Below, in pieces: positions 30,478-39,407 of a stretch of 64,000 bases of DNA; position 1 is the stretch's first letter; every line of letters starts with the position of its first letter. The translations under genes were made by a program, and so were the position numbers. The DNA comes from Spirochaetota bacterium (lineage in GTDB: Bacteria; Spirochaetota; UBA4802; JAKQUI01): positions 185,146 to 249,145 of the forward strand of contig JAKQUI010000033.1 in the NCBI GenBank assembly GCA_029562645.1, written 5' to 3'. The notes under the pieces are model-generated. The model had not been told where the DNA came from, did no database searches, and worked only from the letters and a program-made list of their open reading frames with translations.

Positions 30478-31467
30478 CTATTTCCAGCCGATGACAAGCG
30501 AGGCGTCGAACGGAGTGTCGCGCGCCTCGGTCCGGGCACATCCCGCCTCGCGCATCCACGACTCGATCTCGGCGGCGGTATAGGTGTCGCCGGCGGAGGT
30601 CCCCACGAGCATGTTGAGCGCGAAGAGCGCGCCCACGGCGGGCCCGGTGCGGTCGTCGTTCATCACGAAATCCTGCACCACCAGCCGGCCGCCGGGATTG
30701 AGGCAGGCGGCGATCTTCGCGAAGAGCCGGCGGTTCCCGTCGGGTGAATTCATGTGGATGATGGCCGAGAGGAGCGCCATGTCGTACCCGACGCCGAAAT
30801 CGTCCGCGTTGAAATCGCCGGCGACGAAATCGATGCGCTCGAGCATGCCCGCGCGGCCGACATAGCCGCGCGCGAGCTCGATCACGTTGGGAAGGTCGAA
30901 GACCGTGCAGCGCAGCCCCTCCCGCGCGCGGGCCAGCGCGATGGCATAGGCCCCCGATCCGCCGCCGATGTCGATAGCGCGCATAACGCCGTCGAGGTCC
31001 ATGCATTCGATCATGCGCGGCGCCTGCGCCGAGGCGCGCTGATGCATGGCGGCGATGAAGCCCTCGAACCAGTTCGGGTCGCGGCAGGCCGGATCGCCGT
31101 TCACCACCGTATGGCCTGCGCGCACGGCGTCGGTGAGCGTATGCCAGGTGTCCCAGAGGTTCACCGAGTGGCGGATCCCCTCGAGGTAGCGCGGCGCCCC
31201 CCTGACCAGGCGCTCGGCCCCGAAGGGCGTATTGAAGAACCGGCCGCCGCGCTTTTCGAGGAGCCCGATCGCGCAGAGGGCGTTCATGAGCCGGTCCGTT
31301 CCCCGCTCGTCGGCGCCCACGGCGCGCGCGACCCGCGCAGCGTCCGCATCACCCGTCCCCACGGCGGTGAACACCCCGAGCTCGAAGGCCGTGAGTATGA
31401 TGCGCGACGTGCGGTACGCGTTGATGAGCTCCTGCAGCCGCTCCGGCGTTGTGATGGCGGTGTCCAT
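30478..31467 (-). CDS. Class I SAM-dependent O-methyltransferase-like protein
   Basis: The 329-residue product has the two-part architecture of plant-type/acetylserotonin-like O-methyltransferases. An N-terminal winged-helix dimerisation domain (about 1-110, with TAFELGVFTA and LMNALCAIGLLEKR) is followed by a Rossmann methyltransferase domain with the SAM-binding loop AIDIGGGSGAYA. AGGAGG sits 6 bases before ATG 31467, which excludes the longer frame from 31491. Substrates of this family are small hydroxyl-bearing metabolites; none can be assigned here. The gene is convergent with the nitroreductase gene. Confidence 0.85.
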   Translation of the reverse strand: MDTAITTPERLQELINAYRTSRIILTAFELGVFTAVGTGDADAARVARAVGADERGTDRLMNALCAIGLLEKRGGRFFNTPFGAERLVRGAPRYLEGIRHSVNLWDTWHTLTDAVRAGHTVVNGDPACRDPNWFEGFIAAMHQRASAQAPRMIECMDLDGVMRAIDIGGGSGAYAIALARAREGLRCTVFDLPNVIELARGYVGRAGMLERIDFVAGDFNADDFGVGYDMALLSAIIHMNSPDGNRRLFAKIAACLNPGGRLVVQDFVMNDDRTGPAVGALFALNMLVGTSAGDTYTAAEIESWMREAGCARTEARDTPFDASLVIGWK

Positions 31468-31544
31468 GGCGCCTCCTGGTATCATCTGCACTTCATTAAT
31501 GCAGACCGTATCGCATCGCGCGGAACCCGCAACAAATAAATTCT

Positions 31545-31573
31545 TTGACAGCGCCCCGCGCGTGTGCTATATG
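31545..31573 (+). promoter_or_regulatory. Bacterioferritin promoter (TTGACA N17 TATATG)
   Basis: TTGACA at 31545-31550 and TATATG at 31568-31573 are separated by 17 bases. No clear Fur-type palindrome is seen next to it. Confidence 0.6.
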
Positions 31574-31632
31574 AAGCCCCATCGCGGCATTCCGCCAATC
31601 GCATCATACCATACGACGCACCGGAGAGAACC

Positions 31633-32163
31633 ATGGCATCACGCGAAGAACGCAAGCAAAAAGTCGTCACCGTACTCAACACCGCACGCTCGATGGAGCT
31701 GCAGGCCATCCATCAGTACATGAACCAGCATTATAACCTGGACAACCTGGACTACGGCGAGCTCGCGCGCAACATCAAGCTCATCGCCATCGACGAGATG
31801 CGCCACGCCGAGATGTTCGCCGAGCGCATCAAGGAGCTCGGCGGCGAGCCCACCAGCGACCTCGCCGGCGGCGTCGAGAAGGCGCAGAGCGTGGACGCGA
31901 TCTTCCCCTTCGACGCGAAGGCGGAGGACGACGCCATCGACGCCTACAACCGGTTCCTGGCGGTCTGCCTGGAAAACGGCGACAGCATCACCGCAAAGCT
32001 TTTCGAAACGATCATCGACGAAGAGCAGAAGCACCTGAACTACTTCGATAACGTGAACGAGCACCTCGGGAAGCTGGGCGCGGCCTACCTGGCGCGCATC
32101 GCCGGCACCTCGGCGTCCACCGGACCGGCATCGAAGGGATTCGTGCTGGGCGGCGGGGAGTAA
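31633..32163 (+). CDS. bfr: Bacterioferritin-like iron storage protein
   Basis: The 176-residue four-helix protein shows di-iron ferroxidase ligands in SMELQAIHQY, DEMRHAEMF (ExxH) and IIDEEQKHLNYF (ExxH). Such proteins oxidise and store iron and protect against peroxide. GGAGAG precedes ATG 31633, so the longer frame from 31564 is not used. The C-terminus ends in a short Gly/Ser/Thr-rich tail longer than in classical Bfr. A strong terminator follows directly. A haem-ligating Met could not be assigned with certainty. Confidence 0.88.
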   Translation: MASREERKQKVVTVLNTARSMELQAIHQYMNQHYNLDNLDYGELARNIKLIAIDEMRHAEMFAERIKELGGEPTSDLAGGVEKAQSVDAIFPFDAKAEDDAIDAYNRFLAVCLENGDSITAKLFETIIDEEQKHLNYFDNVNEHLGKLGAAYLARIAGTSASTGPASKGFVLGGGE

Positions 32164-32173
32164 GCCGCGATCG

Positions 32174-32208
32174 CCCGCGTGCGGCGCGCGTCCGCACGCG
32201 GGTTTTTT
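32174..32208 (+). terminator. Rho-independent terminator after bacterioferritin gene
   Basis: A perfect 11-base stem CCCGCGTGCGG/CCGCACGCGGG with a 7-base loop is followed by TTTTTT at 32203-32208. Confidence 0.9.
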
Positions 32209-32296
32209 AATCGACGCGAGTCCCGCTCGATGCGGCCGCCGTGGGCGGATCATCGCATGAGCAATTGCACGCCGCGCCGAATCGGAAAAATTTCTA

Positions 32297-32326
32297 TTGA
32301 CACCGGCGTTCGCACGCCGGCATCAT
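32297..32326 (+). promoter_or_regulatory. Possible rsgA promoter with spacer palindrome
   Basis: TTGACA at 32297-32302 is followed by CATCAT at 32321-32326 (18-base spacing). The spacer holds a perfect inverted repeat CCGGCG-N6-CGCCGG (32303-32320), a possible operator. The rest of the 32209-32449 gap shows nothing else I can support. Confidence 0.4.
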
Positions 32327-32449
32327 ACCGCACGACGAACCAAATCGCATATGATTGTGTAGCCATTTCATCATCGCGCACCCCGAACCGCCACCGCGCT
32401 GGCCGCGGATCGGCATGGTCGGGCATTTTTTTGATGAGAGGCTACCACA

Positions 32450-33517
32450 ATGTCACATGACAATCTCGCTCGCCTGGGCTGGGGCCCGGATTTCGAGCGG
32501 TTCTATTCCGAACATAAAACTGAAGACTCGCACCCGGCGCGGGTGATCTCCGTCTCCCGGGGGACCTGGCTGCTCGCGGGCGTGCAGGGCGAGCGCTTCG
32601 GCGTTCCCGCGGGAAAATTCCACTACCACGACATCGAGATGCCCGTCGTGGGCGACTGGGTCGTCGCCCGCGGAACGGGCGACGATTCCTGGCTCGTGAT
32701 ACAGGACGTGCTCCCGCGCAGAAACCATCTTTCGCGGAAGGCGCCGGGGAAAACATCGGCGCGGCAGGTCATGGCCGCGAACATCGACATCATGTTCGTC
32801 GTCCAGGACGCGCTCGCGCTCAACTGCGCCCTCGCCGAACGCTACCTCGTCCTGGCGAAGGGTTCGGACATAACGCCGGTGCTCGTCCTCAACAAGTGCG
32901 ACACGGAGGCGCATGCCGCGGAGGCGCTGGGCGCGATCGCCGAGCGGATCCCCGGCGTCACGGCGGTTGCGGCCAGCGCGCTCACGGGCCTGGGCATCGG
33001 GGACATTCGCGCGCATGTCGCGCAGGGCGTCACCGCCTGCCTGCTGGGACCGTCGGGCGCGGGCAAGTCGAGCATCATCAACGGCATGCTGGGGACGCAG
33101 CGGCAGCGCATCGGCGAAATCCGCGAGGGGGACCGCAAGGGCCGCCATACCACCACCGTGCGAGAGTTGTTCTTTCTTTCCGGCGGGGGCATGGTGATAG
33201 ACACGCCGGGCATGCGCGAACTCATGCCGTGGGACGCCTCGGGGCTGGACGACTCCTTTCGCGACATCGAGGAGCTCGCCGCGCAGTGCCGGTTCGACGA
33301 TTGCGCGCACGAAACGGAACCGGGATGCGCAGTCCGGCAGGCCGTCGAGAGCGGAACGCTTGATCCGGGTCGGCTGGAGAATTTCCATCGGCTTACGCGG
33401 GAGCTCGCCTATCTCGAGTCGCAGATCGACGAGAATGCGCGCCGCGAGAAAAAGCGAAAGGAGAAGGAGCTCCACCGCCTCATCAAGGACTACAATCGCA
33501 ATCGGAGAAAACCGTAG
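32450..33517 (+). CDS. rsgA: Small ribosomal subunit biogenesis GTPase RsgA
   Basis: The 355-residue protein is a circularly permuted GTPase that checks late 30S assembly. An N-terminal OB-fold (about 30-95) precedes the GTPase motifs in permuted order: G4 NKCD, then G1 GPSGAGKSS and G3 DTPG. The C-terminal zinc-binding region has CRFDDCAHETEPGCAV. A highly charged tail (RREKKRKEKELHRL) follows and could contact rRNA. Length and motifs are normal. It converges with the DUF2156 gene across a strong hairpin. Confidence 0.95.
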   Translation: MSHDNLARLGWGPDFERFYSEHKTEDSHPARVISVSRGTWLLAGVQGERFGVPAGKFHYHDIEMPVVGDWVVARGTGDDSWLVIQDVLPRRNHLSRKAPGKTSARQVMAANIDIMFVVQDALALNCALAERYLVLAKGSDITPVLVLNKCDTEAHAAEALGAIAERIPGVTAVAASALTGLGIGDIRAHVAQGVTACLLGPSGAGKSSIINGMLGTQRQRIGEIREGDRKGRHTTTVRELFFLSGGGMVIDTPGMRELMPWDASGLDDSFRDIEELAAQCRFDDCAHETEPGCAVRQAVESGTLDPGRLENFHRLTRELAYLESQIDENARREKKRKEKELHRLIKDYNRNRRKP

Positions 33518-33525
33518 CCCGTCGG

Positions 33526-33557
33526 GCGCTAGCCGCGCACGCGCGTGCGGCTAGCGC
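33526..33557. terminator. Bidirectional hairpin between rsgA and DUF2156 gene
   Basis: The perfect 11-base arms GCGCTAGCCGC (33526-33536) and GCGGCTAGCGC (33547-33557) flank a 10-base GC-rich loop. There is no U-tract, and the right arm overlaps the stop codon of the minus-strand gene, so its role as terminator is inferred from the convergent position. Confidence 0.55.
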
Positions 33558-34405
33558 AGCCGCACGCGGTATTTTCGCAAGAGCTGGTCCGGCACGTAGG
33601 AGGTCTTCGCCTGGCGCAGCGCCTCCCGGCCGAGGTCCTGTTCGAAGTTGAGGCAGCAGTACTGCGCGGGCATGATCCGCGCGAAGCTGTTGTACATGAA
33701 CTGATAGACGCCCTTGAACCGCCGGAGCCCCTTGGCGAAATGGAGCGCGAAGGTCTTCGCGTCGAGCTCCTCGCCGAGGATGAAGCCCGCCGGCTGCCCC
33801 GCCGCGTAGTAGATCCCGCCGCAGAGCGCGAGATCCTCGTAGCGCTCCAGCGCCTCCACGCACGAGCGATAGTCGGTCTCGCGCGGCGGAACGCCCATGT
33901 CGGTTTGCCACTCCTCCAGCACCGCGCGCGCGTCGGCGATCCGGTCGTCGGTGAGCGGGAACTCCTCGTGCTCGTAGAGCTCCTCGTACTGCTTCATGAG
34001 ATTGCGCTTCTTGTGGAGCTTCTTGCCCGGATAGGTGCTCATCTTTTCGATGGTGTAGACGTAATCGGTGTCGCCGTCGCTGTAGGCGTGCGCGAAACGC
34101 GGGGCCGGGAAGAGCGGCAGCCACGGCTCCGGCACGGGAAAGATGATGTCGAAATCCGCGAGCAGCGCGGCGAGGCGCTCGACGCAGGCGGGATCGACGT
34201 TGCGGGCGGGCATGATGAAGCGCGCCCCGTCGTAGGTGAGCCCGGCGACGAACACGTCGTCCCCATCGAAGAGCACCTCGTAGCGGTGATTGTCGCGGAA
34301 GAGGTACAGGTTCGCGAAGCTGTACTCGGAGAGCGCGGTGTCGACGGCGCGCAGGCGGCCGGCGAGGAGTTCCCGGTGCGAAAGGTCGAGCGGTTCGCGT
34401 TTCAT
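33551..34405 (-). CDS. DUF2156 (phosphatidylglycerol lysyltransferase C-terminal-like) protein
   Basis: The 284-residue product has the duplicated GNAT-like fold of DUF2156: an N-terminal part with SEYSFANLYLFRD and a C-terminal part with KKRNLMKQYEE, GGIYYAAGQPAGFILGEEL and CCLNFEQDLG. Relatives transfer amino acids from aminoacyl-tRNA to lipids or other acceptors, but free-standing DUF2156 proteins are mostly uncharacterised. ATG 34405 overlaps the stop of the MATE gene (ATGA), so they are coupled. The longer frame that enters the MATE gene is a shadow. Confidence 0.85.
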   Translation of the reverse strand: MKREPLDLSHRELLAGRLRAVDTALSEYSFANLYLFRDNHRYEVLFDGDDVFVAGLTYDGARFIMPARNVDPACVERLAALLADFDIIFPVPEPWLPLFPAPRFAHAYSDGDTDYVYTIEKMSTYPGKKLHKKRNLMKQYEELYEHEEFPLTDDRIADARAVLEEWQTDMGVPPRETDYRSCVEALERYEDLALCGGIYYAAGQPAGFILGEELDAKTFALHFAKGLRRFKGVYQFMYNSFARIMPAQYCCLNFEQDLGREALRQAKTSYVPDQLLRKYRVRLR

Positions 34406-35766
34406 AGATGGAGCCATTTCCTCTTGAAATATCGGCGCGTAAGCAATATGCAATACACGAAAATCGACGCGTTCATGGACCACCAGACGGCCGCCTCGCC
34501 GAGTCCCAGCACGATCCCCAACACGAACGCGAGCGGCAGGCGCACCAGCCACTGGCTCCCCACGATGATCATCATCACCCCCCGCGTGTCGCCCGCGCCG
34601 CCGAGCGCGCCGGCGAGGATCACGCCCCAGGCCATAAAGGGCTCGCTGAGCATGCTGATGTACAGGTAGGTGGCGCACCGGTCTATCACCATTGCATTGG
34701 CCGACAAAAATCCCGCAAACGGTTTCGCGTGCACGACCACCACGATCGTGAGCGCCGCCACCACCGCGACCCCGATCCCCGCCGTGACGAGCCCTCCGCG
34801 AAAGGCGTCCCGTTGCCGGTGCGCGCCGAGGAAGTTTCCCACGATCACGGCATTGGCCATATTGAAGGCGAAGGCGGACAGGAAGATGGCCGCCTCGATG
34901 CGCAGCCCGTTCGTGTACGCGGCGATCACCTCGACATTGTGGTTCGGCAGCGCGCCCAGTATGAGAAAGAGCGCCGCCGCGCCGACATGCCACATCACCT
35001 GCTGCACGCCCGACGGCCAGCCCACCAGCAGGATCCTGCCGAGCAGCCCGCGAGAGAATACGCGCGGCGCGCGCAGGATCTGCGCCATGAAACCCGCGTT
35101 GATGAGCGAACCGACCACGGTCGCGCCGACGGTGGAGACCATGATCCCGAGAAAGCCGAGCGGCGTATGAAATACGAGCAAAAAATTGAGGCCGATATTG
35201 ATGACGCAGGTCGCCATAACCGTCGCGAGCGCACGTTTCACGCGGTCTGTCGCGCGCATGATCCCGCTCGCGTTGATGTTGAAGTAGTGGAACGGGAGCC
35301 CGAGCGCGAGGACCTGGACCAGCGGCGCCGCGTAGCGCTTCACCTCGGCCGGGAGATTGACCATGCCGATGACGACCGGCGAGAGGGCGTATCCGAGAAC
35401 GCCGAGCGCCGCGCCCGCGCCGAGGCATGTCGCGATCACGCTCCAGGCGGCCGCGCGCACGCCCTCCCCGTCGCCGGCGGCGTGGATCCTCGACACGACC
35501 GACACCGTCCCCACGGTGATGGCGTTGGCGGCGACGATGAAGATGAAATAGAGCTGCATGGCGAACCCGACCGCCGCCTGCACCTCCTTCCCGAGCCGGC
35601 CCGCGATGAAGACGTCCGTGAGGTTGATGAGGAACTCCAGCGCCATGATGAACACCATGGGCCAGCCCACTGCCCAGCTGCGCGCGAGGTGCGCGGTGAA
35701 GGCCGGGCCGCGGAGCATGTCTGCGTAGTAGCGTAGTCGTTCCATCGAAGTTGCGTCGCGCGCCAT
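34402..35766 (-). CDS. MATE-family efflux transporter
   Basis: The 454-residue protein has about twelve hydrophobic helices in two six-helix halves, with family sequences such as INLTDVFIAGRLG and the second-half equivalent EAAIFLSAFAFNMANAVIVG. MATE transporters export drugs or metabolites using Na+ or H+ gradients. The start at 35766 is uncertain, since no clear ribosome site is visible; ATG 35745 is the alternative. The end overlaps the DUF2156 gene. The pairing of an exporter with an aminoacyl-transferase-like protein is suggestive but unexplained. Confidence 0.9.
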   Translation of the reverse strand: MARDATSMERLRYYADMLRGPAFTAHLARSWAVGWPMVFIMALEFLINLTDVFIAGRLGKEVQAAVGFAMQLYFIFIVAANAITVGTVSVVSRIHAAGDGEGVRAAAWSVIATCLGAGAALGVLGYALSPVVIGMVNLPAEVKRYAAPLVQVLALGLPFHYFNINASGIMRATDRVKRALATVMATCVINIGLNFLLVFHTPLGFLGIMVSTVGATVVGSLINAGFMAQILRAPRVFSRGLLGRILLVGWPSGVQQVMWHVGAAALFLILGALPNHNVEVIAAYTNGLRIEAAIFLSAFAFNMANAVIVGNFLGAHRQRDAFRGGLVTAGIGVAVVAALTIVVVVHAKPFAGFLSANAMVIDRCATYLYISMLSEPFMAWGVILAGALGGAGDTRGVMMIIVGSQWLVRLPLAFVLGIVLGLGEAAVWWSMNASIFVYCILLTRRYFKRKWLHL

Positions 35767-35800
35767 CGGGGTATGGCCGTCAGCCGGGGGAGCGGCCGCG

Positions 35801-36454
35801 TCAGTCCCAGCTCTTCGCGCTGTCGCCGGTGATGGGAATGGGCGTACCGAGAAAGCGCGGCCGCTTGTCGATCAGCAGCCACACGAACGCCTTACCCACG
35901 GCGACGAACTCCCGGACGCGGTACCACAGGATCGCGCGATAGGTGCGCCGGTCGGCCGCCAGGCCATAGGCATCGATGCCGTTTGTGCGCGCGATGTAAA
36001 CGGCGCGGGGAAGATGATACCGCTGCGTGACGACGACCATGTCGCGGACCTGGAACACCCGCTTCGCGCGGACGATCGAGTCGTAGGTGATGAAGCCCGC
36101 ATGGTCGGTGAAGATGTCCGCGCCCGGCACGCCGCGCTTCATGAGGTGGCTCTTCATGATGTTCACCTCGTTGTACGTCTTCCGGCCGTGGTCGCCGGAG
36201 AGCAGGAAGCGCTTCACCGTCCCGGCGCGGTACAGGTCCTGCGCGCGCTGGACGCGGTCGTACAGGACATGCGACAGCCTGCCGTCGCGATAGGCGAAGG
36301 CGCCCGGCACGAGCACGGCATAGGCGCGCGGCACGTCCTTCGCCTCGTCAAAGATGAACGGCGCGGTCGCGGCCAGCACATAGATGTTGATCCCGACAAG
36401 CGCGGCGACCGACACCAACACAAGCGACAGGGCAATCCGCAGGGCGCGTTTCAT
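35801..36454 (-). CDS. SanA/YdcF-family (DUF218) envelope protein
   Basis: The 217-residue product has one N-terminal transmembrane helix (about 5-30, IALSLVLVSVAALVGINIYVLAA region) followed by the DUF218 domain: AYAVLVPGAF, RAQDLYRAGTVKRFLLSGDHG, YDSIVRAK and VVVTQRYHLPRAVYIA. ElyC/SanA/YdcF proteins affect envelope barrier function or peptidoglycan-lipid metabolism. The start at 36454 follows GAGGTGG; the frame continuing to 37804 is antisense to the importer genes. It may share the MATE/DUF2156 transcript, as the gap is 34 bases. Confidence 0.88.
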   Translation of the reverse strand: MKRALRIALSLVLVSVAALVGINIYVLAATAPFIFDEAKDVPRAYAVLVPGAFAYRDGRLSHVLYDRVQRAQDLYRAGTVKRFLLSGDHGRKTYNEVNIMKSHLMKRGVPGADIFTDHAGFITYDSIVRAKRVFQVRDMVVVTQRYHLPRAVYIARTNGIDAYGLAADRRTYRAILWYRVREFVAVGKAFVWLLIDKRPRFLGTPIPITGDSAKSWD

Positions 36455-36601
36455 GAAACCGTCCACCTCTCGATGATCGTACGTATCGACACGAAAGCGT
36501 GCCACAGAGCACCGCATGGACAAGCAAAATATTGCGCCGCGGAAAAAATTATTGCGCATTTTCGCGATCGTGATAGTGCGTGATGACATGACGGCACCGC
36601 A

Positions 36602-36766
36602 ATGAAACTGACGAAACCCGAACGGGACATCCTCGCCGGCGCGCACGGAAGCGCCCTCCAGAAGGCGCTCGCGTCGGTGGTTCGATTCGGCGACGTCTTC
36701 GGCGCGGTCCGGCAGGGACAGCGCGTGGACATCGCGGAGAACGGAACCGTCACGCTTCGAGGATAA
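36602..36766 (+). CDS. 54-residue ORF resembling the N-terminus of aconitase X (AcnX/DUF521)
   Basis: The reading frame MKLTKPERDILAGAHGSALQ continues with KA, then RFGDVFGAVR. This matches the opening helix region of aconitase X and phosphomevalonate dehydratase large subunits (LTxEExxILAG, G, ALQKA, GDxxGAxRL). It stops after VTLRG, where a full AcnX would run for about 350 more residues. The TAA is followed without a gap by the ATG of the substrate-binding protein, so the two would be coupled in translation. It may be a decayed gene fragment retained as a leader ORF or a small stand-alone protein. The similarity is recalled by eye, so confidence is moderate. Confidence 0.5.
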   Translation: MKLTKPERDILAGAHGSALQKALASVVRFGDVFGAVRQGQRVDIAENGTVTLRG

Positions 36767-37642
36767 ATGAAACACGCAATCGCCGCGCGCCTGCCCCTCC
36801 TCGCCGCCCTGCTCGTTTTCGGAGCGCTCTATGCGATTGCGGATACCGGCGCGCGTCCCGCGCCGGCCCCCCGCGCGCACGGGCGCATCGTGTCGCTCTC
36901 GCCCTCGATCACGCGGCAGATCATGGAGCTTGGGGCCGCGGACGCGATCGTCGGGGTCACCACGTACCATCCCGCCCTCGGACGCCCCGTGGCCCCGGTG
37001 GGCGACCTCAGCCGCCCGTCGATCGAGCGGATCGTCGCCCTCGCGCCCGACGTCGTCATGTATTCGCGGGAGGACGCCGACACGCAGTTCACCGAGCTCC
37101 TGGCCGCGACGGGCCTGCCCGTGTTCGTGACCGGCGCGAACCGCTCCTTCGAGGAGCTGTGCGACAACTTCCGATCGCTGGGGCGCCTCCTCGGGCGCGG
37201 CGCGATCGCCGAGGAGCGCATCGCCGCGGTGCGCGCGCGGATCGCCGCGATCAAGCGCCCCGCGCGGCGCCTCCGGATCGCGGTCCTCCTGTCGCACGTT
37301 CCGCTCGTCGCGGCGTCCGGCCAGTCCTTCATCAACGGGATCATCGAATCGGCGGGCGGGGAAAATGTCTTTCGCGCCAGTTCCATCCCCTACCCGGTCA
37401 TCACCCTGGAGCACCTCGTCGCGGCCCGCCCCGACGTGCTCATCTCCTTCACCGACAACCCGGAACCGCTGTTCCCGGACGCGCACGGCGCCCTCACGGC
37501 AATTCCGGCGGTCCGACGGGGCGCGATGGTCACCCTGGACCACTCGCACATAACGCAGTACACCCCGGACGGCTACGCCGACGCGGCGAGCGCGCTCGCG
37601 TCGATCCTGACGAGCCTGGAGCGCCGCATCGATGAAACGTAG
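36767..37642 (+). CDS. BtuF/FepB-type ABC transporter substrate-binding protein
   Basis: The 291-residue product has an N-terminal hydrophobic export signal or anchor (about 5-25) and a class III periplasmic binding fold: GRIVSLSPSITRQIMELGAADAIVGVT, DLSRPSIERIVALAPDVVM and a second lobe from RIAVLLSHVPLV. Such proteins capture cobalamin, haem or ferric siderophores. It overlaps the permease gene by 11 bases, forming a three-gene importer operon. Cobamide is a reasonable guess because cbiR lies 5 kb downstream, but iron chelates are equally possible from sequence alone. No cobalamin riboswitch is visible upstream. Confidence 0.87.
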   Translation: MKHAIAARLPLLAALLVFGALYAIADTGARPAPAPRAHGRIVSLSPSITRQIMELGAADAIVGVTTYHPALGRPVAPVGDLSRPSIERIVALAPDVVMYSREDADTQFTELLAATGLPVFVTGANRSFEELCDNFRSLGRLLGRGAIAEERIAAVRARIAAIKRPARRLRIAVLLSHVPLVAASGQSFINGIIESAGGENVFRASSIPYPVITLEHLVAARPDVLISFTDNPEPLFPDAHGALTAIPAVRRGAMVTLDHSHITQYTPDGYADAASALASILTSLERRIDET

Positions 37643-38602
37643 CCTCGCCGTCATCGGCATCATCGCGGCCCTCGCGGCGGTGTTCGCGCTGTGCATCTCG
37701 CTGGGCGCGACCTTCATCCCGCCGCACACGGCGCTGGCCGCGCTCATCGGCGGGGGCGATTCGACCGAGCGGCTCATCATCGCCACGCTGCGCGTCCCGC
37801 GCATGCTGATGGCGTTCGCGGTGGGCGCCGCGCTATCGGTGAGCGGCCTGCTCTATCAGGCGCTCTTCCGCAACCCGCTCGCCGACCCCTACACCATCGG
37901 GACCGCGGGCGGCGCGGCGCTCGGCGCGACCGTGGCCATCTGCCTCTCCCTCGGCGCGGGGGCCGTCACCGCGGCGGCCTTCGCGGGGAGCCTCGCGGCG
38001 GTGATCGCGGTGAACGCCCTCGCCGCGCGCCGCGGCTTCTCCAGCGTGTCGCTCATCGTCGCCGGGATCGCGCTCAGCTTCATCCTGTCCTCAGCCGTCA
38101 TGCTGGTCTTTTCCGTCGCCCGGCCGCAGCTGGTGCACAAGGCGCTCATGTGGCTCATGGGGGACCTCTCCATCGCCCGCTACGCGCTCCTCCCGCCGCT
38201 GGGCGCGCTCGTCGCGCTGCTGATCGCCGGCGCGATGGTTTTCCATCGACGTCTCGACATCCTCTCGTTCGGGCCCGCCTTCGCGCGCGCCCTCGGCGTC
38301 TCGCCGGCCGCCGTGAAGAACATCTTCTGGCTCTCGGCCCTCCTCGCCGCCCTCGCGGTCACGCTGGCGGGGGTCATCGGGTTCGTGGGCCTCATCGTCC
38401 CGCACATCATGCGTCGATCGCTCGGCCCCGCGCACCGGTTGCTCATCCCCGCCAGCGCGCTCGGCGGCGGGTGCCTGCTCGCGTTGTGCGACGCGCTGGG
38501 ACGCTCGATCCTGCCGCTCTCCGAGGTCCCGGCCGGAGTGATGACCGGGTTTTTCGGCGGGATGTTTTTCCTGGTCCTGTTCGCGACGCGGGGCGATGCG
38601 CG

Positions 38603-38606
<4 letters not shown>
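37632..38606 (+). CDS. BtuC/FecCD-type ABC transporter permease
   Basis: The 324-residue protein has about ten hydrophobic helices and FecCD-family motifs: LRVPRMLMAFAVGAALSVSG, NPLADPYTIG and GVIGFVGLIVPHIMR, the last being the ATPase coupling region, followed by PASALGGGCLLALCD. It forms a dimer in the inner membrane that passes vitamin B12 or chelated iron. The start lies 11 bases inside the binding-protein gene, and the stop overlaps the ATPase start (ATGA). Confidence 0.92.
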
Positions 38607-39394
<788 letters not shown>

Positions 39395-39407
39395 GGGCGT
39401 TCGCGGA

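Noticed and set aside
36455-36601. Cobalamin riboswitch before the BtuF-type gene
   Set aside because: The intergenic space is only 147 bases, shared with a divergent gene, and shows no B12-box-like sequence or large folded leader.
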